From the NCBI RefSeq assembly GCF_033118175.1, contig NC_083685.1, forward strand, positions 130,072,501 to 130,136,500: DNA of 64,000 bases. Direction: 5' to 3'. The notes below the pieces were generated by a model. It did not search any database, was not told the origin of the DNA, and saw only the letters and a list, made by a program, of their open reading frames with translations. A program made the position numbers and the translations under genes. Below are positions 56,826-64,000 of this stretch, piece by piece (within the stretch, counting starts at the first letter, position 1; each line of letters begins with the position of its first letter). This stretch comes from Dama dama (Eukaryota > Chordata > Mammalia > Artiodactyla > Cervidae).

Positions 56826-57008
56826 AAATGAATGTTGCTTAGTTGTGTCTGACTCTTTGTGACCCCATGGACTGTATAATTCTCCAGGCCAGAATACTGG
56901 AGTGGGTAGCCTTTCCCTTCTCCAGAGGATCTTCCCAACCCAGGGATCAAACCCAGGTCTCCCGCATTGTAGGTGGATTCTTTACCAGCTAAGCCACCAA
57001 GGAAGCCT
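56826..57008 (-). repeat. Bov-tA SINE
   Basis: Inverted copy with part of the body deleted (GGACTGTATAATTCTCCAGG); head end AAGCCACCAAGGAAGCC. Confidence 0.9.
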
Positions 57009-57317
57009 GCCTCAAATAACGTGTATGCTTCTCTATATAGTTGCATGGTTTTTAACGGACTGTTTCTTATCAACATATTAAAAGATGGGTTCTCTATTTA
57101 AAAGCTTGTTGAGTTATTGTTTTGTTCATATTCAAACATATCTAACTGCAGAAACACCTGGTAGTTTTTGGTTTCTGTGGGGTTGAGATGATCATGTTTG
57201 CCTATTACATAGATAAAGAGCAGTTTTAAATCTTTGTCAGTTTATATTGTTAACATATAGCATTGTTTGTATGAAAATTAAATATCTCAGCATGACCTTT
57301 AGAAATTTGTTCTTTTT

Positions 57318-57518
57318 TAGTTGCTAAGACATGTGTGTCCAACTCTGTGGGACCCCAGGGACTATAGCTCACCAGGCTCCTTTGTCCTTGGTATTTCCCA
57401 AGCAGGGATATTGGAGTGGGTGGCCACTTTCTCCTCCAGGGGATCTTCCCAACCCAGAGATCGAACCCATGTCTCCTGCATTGGCAGATGGATTCTTTAC
57501 CACTAAGCCACCAAGGAA
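57318..57518 (-). repeat. Bov-tA SINE
   Basis: Inverted: AGTTGCTAAGACATGTGTGT to AAGCCACCAAGGAATTAATT. It lies about 140 bp before coding exon 7. Confidence 0.9.
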
Positions 57519-57656
57519 TTAATTAGAAATTAATTGAATTTTAGGGAATGTAGTTTCTAATGAAAATAGCTTGCTCTTTCACAAGCAAAAATTTAATCTT
57601 CTTTTCACATCAGTGTATATGAACAATGCATTAACATTAACATTTGTATCTTACAG

Positions 57657-57845
57657 GTATTTTTTGCTTTAATGCTGACGCCTCTTTTTAAAAAATCAAA
57701 GCATGTGGGAATAGTTGAATTTTTGGTCACGGTGGCGCTTGGGTTTGTTGGCCTCTTGGTGGTCCTCATGGAAAGCCTCCCCCGCTCGTTAGTGTGGCTC
57801 CTCAGTCCCTTCTGTCAGTGCACCTTCCTCATTGGCGTCGCACAG
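57657..57845 (+). CDS. ABCA5: ABCA5 coding exon 7 (TM4 end and TM5)
   Basis: Acceptor TTACAG ending at 57656, donor GTACGT at 57846, phase 0 on both sides (residues 311-373). It holds the end of TM4, the conserved TPLFKKSKHVGIVEF stretch, TM5 at about 329-348, and a Cys-containing segment, SPFCQCTFLIGVAQ. Confidence 0.95.
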
Positions 57846-58142
57846 GTACGTGAAGTGTGTATCTTGCTTTCCCCAGATGCTTTCTTTCTCTCCACTTCGA
57901 TGCAGCGCGTTTACTACCATGAATCCTACCTTTGGTTTGCAAAAGTTATTTACAATAAGCAAGAGAAAGGATGCTATTTGAAAACCGAAGTACTTTTATA
58001 TTGATTTCATTTATATTTTCTCCATTTTTAGACTTTTCATTGTATGACCTTTTTAATCAACAAGCTCTCCACTTTTTGCTTTAGTGAAATTCAGTAGTCT
58101 GATTTATTGGAGCAACTCAGCTTGTTAGAAGTGACTGCTTAA

Positions 58143-58360
58143 AGCACCAGGTGGCTCAGTTGTCCAGAATTCACCTGCCAACACAGGAGACACAGGTTTG
58201 ATCCCTGGGTTGGAAAGATCCCCTGGAGGAGGAAATGACAACCCCCTTCCATCCAGTATTCTTGCCTGGGAAATCCCATGGACAGAAGAGCCTGGCGGGC
58301 TACAATCCATGGAGTTGCAAAGAGTAGGACACGATTGAGCAACTTTCTTTTTCACTTTCA
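58143..58360 (+). repeat. Bov-tA SINE
   Basis: Head starts late (CACCAGGTGGCTCAGTTGTC) and a CATC insertion lies near 58250; ends TTGAGCAACTTTC with a TTTTTCACTTTCA tail. Confidence 0.9.
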
Positions 58361-59244
58361 TTGGTGTTTATAATGTGGTTTTTGTTAGTTTTTATAGAGC
58401 AGTGAGGTTCTAAGAAGAAAATTCTTACAAGAAGCTGCTTTATATATTAGAACATAAATTTGGTTAATGTGTAAAGAAGAAAAAAATGTGATTACTTCAT
58501 ATAAGAGATTATTCACACTGGCTGGATAGACTTCTGATTTGCAGGACTCGAATTGTTTGTGAATATCAGGTCTAACGGATGTGAATTATTTGAGACCCAA
58601 AAGCTGGTGTTGCATGTTCTGAGCGTCCACTGTGTCCCCCTTCACTGAGGAAGACAGGATTATAGATTCAGGGGTTTGTGTTGAGTGGGAGGGACTTTCA
58701 GTGCCACTTGACCCACCTTTGTTTCACGGGTGGGGATGCTGAACCCTCCGAAGTGCAGTTAGAGTCTTCCCCTCGTGGCGGGCCTGAGACAGGGTGAGAC
58801 CTCAGTGCTGCTGTCCTTGCCCCGCTCTGTCAATACGTGTGCTTTGCATAATTCAGTAGCGGTGTTAATTAGTTACAGCATCTTCTCCCTTTTCAGGATT
58901 GAAAGGTGGTGACCATAAGTTTATCCTCTGATAACTTGTTTGACTTCTCTGGACCGTAAACCCTTTTGCTAACATGAGTTTTCGTTTCATTTGATAGCCA
59001 TAGCACTAAAAAGACATGCTGCAAGAACTGACACACAGCTTTAAGAACATGATCAGAAAGGGTTGTCGTGATAAACTCGTATTTTGGTCCAGTTTTTATT
59101 GTTTTCTTTATGAGTTCATGTTACTCATTTGGCTAGACCATTTAATCTCCTAAGCAGCCCAGTTTCTTGACTCTGGACATACTGTTGGCTTTTGCTTGTT
59201 TTTGACCACTTTTGTATTATCGGGTGGGCATTTATGTTTTTCAG

Positions 59245-59392
59245 GTCATGCATTTAGAAGACGTTGATGAAGGTGCTTTATTTTCCAATTTGACTGAAGG
59301 CCCATATCCTCTAATTATCACTCTTATGATGCTGATACTTAACAGCATTTTCTACATCCTCTTGGCTGTTTATCTTGATCAAGTCATTCCAG
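59245..59392 (+). CDS. ABCA5: ABCA5 coding exon 8 (TM6)
   Basis: Acceptor TTTCAG ending at 59244, donor GTATGC at 59393, phase 0 in and phase 1 out (residues 374-422 plus one base). It has a sequon NLT at 388-390, TM6 at about 396-417, and the motif YLDQVIPG that ends the first transmembrane domain in this ABCA subgroup. Confidence 0.95.
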
Positions 59393-59577
59393 GTATGCAG
59401 ATAGTTACTGAATTTTACTTGAAAGATTTTCCAGGTTTTTGTCCACGTAAAGTTACCTTAATATTTTTTTCTTACAAGATTAATGGTTTATTGTTTTTGA
59501 GTTTTTTAACTCAGATTATGTTTACTCACTCATGTAACAGAGGACCTTTTTAATTGTCTTAAACGAGAAGGAAATCA

Positions 59578-60376
59578 ATGGCTTCATTCAGAGTCCGGAG
59601 TGAGGGTGGGCTCCCAGTTGGTTGCCTGGCTTGGCTGTGTCATCAGGGTCCCACCTCTCCATGTGGCGGCTCCTGTCTCAGAGTCTGGTGGATTTACCTC
59701 CTGCTGCCTGCATGGGGTTGTGCTTCTTCATTCACGTCCAGTGGGAGAGGGACAGGGGCCTGTGCCCAGCAAGCCCTTCGCTTCTCTCTAGTTGGTACCT
59801 GCGCATGGCTGGAGCAGAGGGGTCACCAGAGCCTGCACGGTGCCCATCAGGTCCACTGGACTCTCTCTAGTTGGGAGCAGATCCCTCTGAAACATGGTCA
59901 TGGGTGGGGGTGGGGAGCGTGTTAGAAGGGATGGGGAATGTTGGTTCCTTGGGGAGAACGGGAGAAAGTCCATCCGTGCCGTGGGCAGCCAGATCGGAGT
60001 CTCTTGTTCGTCCTGCCCTGTTACTCTCCTGCTGCTAAAAAGTCCTCTCTGTGAGCTGTAGCAGCCTTTCTGAATACTGCCTGCTCCCAAAAGACTGAGG
60101 TGATGCTGACTCAAGCTTCAGAATATCCCAGTGTACTCCCTTCACCTTCTGAACTCTGCTGAGCACTCGTGCCTCACATTGTACGCGGCGTGTTAGCCGT
60201 CAGGTACGTCCATGTCCTCATAATGAGGGAAGTCTCTAAGGCGGAACATGTGCTTGGCTTACCTGTTACATTCCGCGGACTCGCAGCAACCCTGAAACTT
60301 TATGGGCAGGAGTTATCTGTCAGTAAGACTTCTGTTTTCCCACATTGTTGACTTAGTAATTTATGTCTAAACTTTA
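59578..60376. other. Intronic stretch, nothing recognised
   Basis: Between coding exons 8 and 9. More GC-rich than the other introns, with several overlapping short frames but no splice-flanked exon or named repeat. Confidence 0.5.
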
Positions 60377-60568
60377 GGCAGTCGCGTCCCACCCTTGGTG
60401 CCCCCATGGACTGTAGCCCGCCAGGCTCCTCTGTCCACGGGATTCTCCAGGCCAGAATACTGGAGTGGACAGCCATGCCCTCCTCCAGGGATCTTCCCGA
60501 CCCAGGGGTTGAGCCCAGGTCTCCTGCACTGCCAGCGGATTCTTTAGTGTCTGAGCCCCCAGGAGGCA
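60377..60568 (-). repeat. Bov-tA SINE
   Basis: Inverted copy: GGCAGTCGCGTCCCACCCTT to GTCTGAGCCCCCAGGAGG; about 170 bp before coding exon 9. Confidence 0.9.
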
Positions 60569-60740
60569 GCACCGGCGCCTGCCACGGGTCAGCCGCTGCG
60601 CCTGGTCACCGGTCACAGCGCAGACGGGGTCTTGTCCGCTGCGGCAGAGTCGCAGACTGCCTTTCTGATTTAAACACTAGTTTTCAGAAATAATTTGTTA
60701 GGATAACTCAGTTTTTGTTTTTTCTCTCTCTGTTTTTCAG

Positions 60741-60909
60741 GAGAATTTGGCTTACGGAGATCATCGTTTTATTTTCTGAAGCCATCATATTGGTCAAAGA
60801 GCAAAAGGAATTATAAGGAGTTATCGGAGGGCAACATGAATGGGAATGTCAGTTTTAATGAAGTTGTTGAGCCTGTTTCTTCAGAATTTATAGGAAAAGA
60901 AGCCATCAG
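60741..60909 (+). CDS. ABCA5: ABCA5 coding exon 9 (TMD1-NBD1 linker)
   Basis: Acceptor TTTCAG ending at 60740, donor GTATGA at 60910, phase 1 in and phase 2 out (residues 423-478 plus two bases). It completes the PGEFG motif, then a hydrophilic linker with FYFLKPSYW at 432-440 and a segment rich in Asn, Ser and Glu that leads into NBD1. Confidence 0.94.
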
Positions 60910-61211
60910 GTATGATTTCATCTCTGGCAGTTTAGGTCTTAAGAACTGCTCATGGGACATGCCACATGTAAATCCTGTCTTTTATGTAATATATGTAAGC
61001 ATGGTATCTTAGCAGATTTGGTACACATTTTGTGATTTTTAAAACAGTACCAAGGGCTAATTCTCTTTTAAGTTTTTATGTTCTTTGTAACCATTGAGAA
61101 TAAGTTTGCTGCTAGGTTTGACACTTTACATTTGAATAGAAAATTTTTTAAGTAATAAAATCTAGTATTTATAAAATTAAGCCATTTTAAAATTTCTTCA
61201 TTATGTAAATT

Positions 61212-61420
61212 AAGAGGGATTCCCTCATAGCTCGGTTGGTAAAGAATCTGCCTGCAATGCAGGAGACCTGGGTTCAGTTCCTGGGTTGAAAAGATCCCCT
61301 GGAGAAGGAAATGGCAACCCACTCCAATATGCTTGTCTGGAAAATGCCATGGACAGAGGAGCCTGGTAGGCTACAGTCCATGGGGTCGCAAGAGTTGGAC
61401 ACTACTTAACTACTAAAACC
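61212..61420 (+). repeat. Bov-tA SINE with TSD
   Basis: Starts after ATGTAAATTAAGAGGGATTCCC; ends TTAACTACTAAAACC. ATGTAAATT is found at 61203-61211 and 61421-61429, the target-site duplication. Confidence 0.93.
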
Positions 61421-62242
61421 ATGTAAATTGAAGCAATAGATACTAGTTTTCTATTTTTATTCGAGCTACATTGTCTGAGACGTGCCAGACATTAAGTTGT
61501 GCTGTTAATTTGATAGACCCTTAGAAACTGTAACATAATTAACTTGTCACACCAGCTTAAGTTCAGAGAACCAGAGAAATTCATAACTATTCCTTACTAG
61601 TTCAGTCAAAACCAAATTTAAAAAAAGGAGAAAGGGAAAAGAGAGAAAAGTGAAAGAAAAACTGGAGTATAGTTTGTGTTTTTTAAATTCAAGAAAAACA
61701 TACACATGCAGAGGAGAGTTAGGTATTTAAGATGCAATCAGTGAACTGGTGGTAGACCTTCTTAAGAGTAAAAGTTAAACTAATGAGCAAGACCATTAAT
61801 TCTTTAAAAAATAATGTAAAACATTTAAAGTGCAAGAAGAAAATCACTTCAAGACAGTTTGAAACGTGTACTGATGTGAAAAAGCATCTGATTTTTAATC
61901 TCCCTTAACTGATATGATAAGTATTAATTAATTACAAATGGAAAAGAATCAAATATGAAATAAGAATTTGCTTGAGTCAAATGTTTCAGTTTCTTTTTAT
62001 AGGTTGGCTTATCATGAAAAATGAATGAATTACACTTAAAATGGAGAGAAGTAATATACTCTTTTCTTGTAGTTTCTTTAAAATACTTTTATTATTGTTG
62101 CCAGGTTTCTTTGGTTTATTGTTTTAGTAGGAAGATACTTTATTCCCATTAAATATGACAGCTTTGATTAAAAATATCATGCACAGGGACACACACTTGG
62201 AGATTGCTTGAAATACTTAAAGTAGTAACTGGTGTTTTTCAG

Positions 62243-62301
62243 AATCAGTGGTATCCAGAAGACCCACAGAAAGAAAGGTGAAAATGTGGAGGCTTTGAGA
62301 A
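62243..62301 (+). CDS. ABCA5: ABCA5 coding exon 10 (start of NBD1, A-loop)
   Basis: A 59-nt exon with acceptor TTTCAG ending at 62242 and donor GTGAGT at 62302, phase 2 in and phase 1 out (residues 479-498 plus one base). It encodes ISGIQKTHRKKGENVEALR, the first strand of NBD1. Position 487 is His (CAC at 62265-62267), where ABC proteins usually carry the aromatic A-loop residue, about 25-27 residues before Walker A. Confidence 0.93.
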
Positions 62302-62543
62302 GTGAGTAACTCCTAGTGTTCAGTCTGTAGGATTAGGGTACAAGTGGGAAATTTAAACTCCTTTACCACAATTTTCTATCTTTCCTCTAGAGATACTTTC
62401 TTTATGTGATTAGTGTTCAGAATAAAAGTTAACAATGTCAAGGTAGTAAAAGAAAAAAGTAATATCTACAAAGATGAAAAGTTGTCAATTCTTAAAACAA
62501 ATCCGTGTCCTTTTTAATTTTTTTGTCATGCATGTGTATGCAG

Positions 62544-62757
62544 GGCTTCCCAGGTGGCGCTAGTGGTAAAGAACCTGCCTGCCAATGCAGGAGGCATAAG
62601 AGACTCAGGTTCGATCCCTGGGTGGGGAAGATCCCCTGGAGGAGGGCATGGCAACCCACTCCAGTATTCTTGCCTGGGGAATCCCATGGACAGAGGAGCC
62701 TGGTGGGCTACAGTCCATGGAGTCACAGAGTCGGACTCAACTTAGCGAGTCCAACAA
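62544..62757 (+). repeat. Bov-tA SINE (Bov-tA2-like head)
   Basis: Head GGGCTTCCCAGGTGGCGCTA with the GGCATAAGAGACTCAGGTTC block. Near consensus, so probably young. About 240 bp after coding exon 10. Confidence 0.93.
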
Positions 62758-62857
62758 CAAAATGCTGTTGGTTAACTTCTAATTTTTGCCGATATTTTTA
62801 ACATGCCTCTAAATACCTTTGGAAATAAACTTTTGTTCGTCTCTTTGTTTCAATTCC

Positions 62858-62945
62858 CTTTGTTTAGTCCTTAGTCGTGTCTGACTCTTCTGTGACCCTA
62901 TGGACTAGCTCACTAGGCTCCTTGTGTCCATGGGATTTCTTAATA
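62858..62945 (-). repeat. Bov-A SINE fragment
   Basis: Inverted end only: TTTAGTCCTTAGTCGTGTCT through TGTGTCCATGGGATTTCTTA. Confidence 0.8.
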
Positions 62946-63247
62946 CCCTCGGGAGTTCCCAAAAGGAAACCCTCCTCCCAATATTTTGTGCCCCCTCTAA
63001 CTCTGTCAGTGTGACAAAAAAATAAAAGTTTATTTTGTGTTACCTTTTCTTACTATTCATACTATTGACTATAAGAAAGAATTATTGTTGTGTTACAGTA
63101 TTAAATCTTACATTATTAAATATGATGGTAACTTCTGTCTTTAAATTTATTGACTTATTTCAAGATTGCTCAAGTATTATGATTTATCTTATTGTGCAAG
63201 ACTCAGCAAATGAAGATCAATTTGAGCGTCCTTTTTTCCCGCACCAG

Positions 63248-63358
63248 GTCTGACCTTTGACATATATGAGGGCCAGATCACTGCCCTGCTTGGCCACAGC
63301 GGCACAGGGAAGAGCACCCTGATGAATATTCTGTGTGGGCTGTGCCCGCCCTCGGATG
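63248..63358 (+). CDS. ABCA5: ABCA5 coding exon 11 (NBD1 Walker A)
   Basis: The acceptor CACCAG ends at 63247 and the donor GTAAGA is at 63359; phase 1 in and phase 1 out (residues 499-535 plus one base). It carries the Walker A loop GHSGTGKST at 514-522, with Lys520 as the phosphate-binding lysine, followed by LMNILCGLCPPSDG. The next exon is not recognisable in the remaining 640 bases. Confidence 0.96.
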
Positions 63359-64000
63359 GTAAGAGTTTTCTGACTTAAGGATCTGTTAATTCGTTTTATT
63401 AGGGTTAGTAACTAAGGTACCGTGGTCATTTACTTATCCTTGAAATGTGTACTGATTGATTTTTGTCAGTGATTTGGTATCAACTTCTGTGTTCCTTTTT
63501 TCTCCTTTTTATTACACTCGTTTATTCTTCAGCAGAAAATAAAGATGATTCAGTCATATTTAAGTAAAAATGATCTAATTTTGTACCTGTTTTATCAGCT
63601 ATTTTACTTGTGTTTATATTTATTGTTCATTGTCAAGGAAGGATAAACCAATTAATTGGAAATTAAATGAGGCCTATAGACGTTTTGGTTGAGAAAATGA
63701 AGATTTCTAAGTGAGCACCAGTAAGTTCAGAAGGAAAGAATGACAGATGTCAGTACACTCTCCTTAGAATTTTTAGAGCGATCCCTCAAACGTGTAACTG
63801 CTATATGTGGTTGCCGTATGTGGTTGTAGGTGAGAATTCAGTGCAGCAGCTCCGGTTTTCCAGAACCACGTGGAGCTGCAGGGCAGCAAATATTTCACTT
63901 TAGGAAAGGGCTGAGTTTCCGTGTATCGGTTCTGCATCTTTTTAGATGTGGTTTAACTTTGTTTCTAACTGGAGGATAACTGCTCCACAGTATTGTGCTG
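63359..64000 (+). other. ABCA5: Start of next ABCA5 intron
   Basis: AT-rich sequence after the GTAAGA donor. I find no acceptor followed by the expected continuation of NBD1. Confidence 0.8.

Larger units (their letters stand above)
38041..64000 (+). other. ABCA5: ABCA5 gene span (5' part; continues beyond window)
   Basis: ABCA5 encodes an ABC transporter of subfamily A, a full transporter of about 1,640 residues placed by the literature in late endosomes, lysosomes and Golgi and linked to sterol and lipid handling. Joining 49031-49132, 50184-50388, 51144-51305, 52557-52645, 54142-54371, 55952-56093, 57657-57845, 59245-59392, 60741-60909, 62243-62301 and 63248-63358 gives 1,606 nt in one open frame (535 codons plus one base). 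Product order: short cytosolic N-terminus, TM1 (about 37-52), large extracytosolic loop with Cys159 and Cys163, TM2 to TM6 (about 219-417), then NBD1 with Walker A at 514-522. I chose ABCA5 over ABCA6/8/9/10 because the N-terminus and membrane segments match the ABCA5 protein I recall closely. The first exon and promoter at about 38 kb are inferred. NBD1 Walker B, TMD2 and NBD2 lie off the right edge. Confidence 0.93.

Overview
The window is mammalian nuclear DNA from a bovid ruminant (cattle, sheep, goat or a close relative). The call rests on dozens of Bov-tA SINEs, several BovB (RTE-type) LINE copies, ruminant L1 3' ends, CHR-type SINEs of even-toed ungulates and an artiodactyl-type Tigger1 DNA transposon, plus one spliced vertebrate gene. 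No bacterial, viral or organellar genes are visible.

The only protein-coding gene I can support is the 5' part of ABCA5, on the + strand. A CpG island at about 37.7-38.56 kb, with repeated GC boxes and an ETS-type site, looks like its promoter and untranslated first exon. An intron of about 10.9 kb follows. The ATG is at 49031, and 11 coding exons run to 63358, encoding residues 1 to about 535: the first transmembrane domain and the start of nucleotide-binding domain 1 (NBD1) through Walker A. The frame is open across all junctions. Ten of the 11 internal introns, counting the long first one, are GT-AG; the intron after coding exon 3 has a GC donor. The rest of the gene lies to the right of the window. 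In human the ABCA5/6/8/9/10 cluster is on 17q24, which corresponds to cattle chromosome 19 by known synteny.

From 1 to about 37.6 kb I see no gene. This flank is a patchwork of SINEs, BovB, L1 and L2 fragments, an LTR-like block, Tigger1 pieces and microsatellites. Two parts are worth reading closely. One is a nested stack at 17.94-20.61 kb, where a Tigger1 element was split by an old L1 and then by a younger L1 tail and a BovB copy. The other is a truncated ruminant L1 at 30.29-31.18 kb with a 15-bp target-site duplication. A CpG-rich non-repeat patch at 5.8-6.66 kb is the only other candidate regulatory region.

The long first intron (38.1-49.0 kb) holds a MIR, BovB and Bov-tA insertions, a 46-bp tandem repeat, a duplicated segment ending in (TG)n, and old L1 pieces. 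The internal introns hold a smaller number of SINEs. I did not find an undescribed biological system here. The points most worth checking are the GC-AG intron, a histidine where the NBD1 A-loop aromatic is expected, and the promoter and orphan CpG patch.
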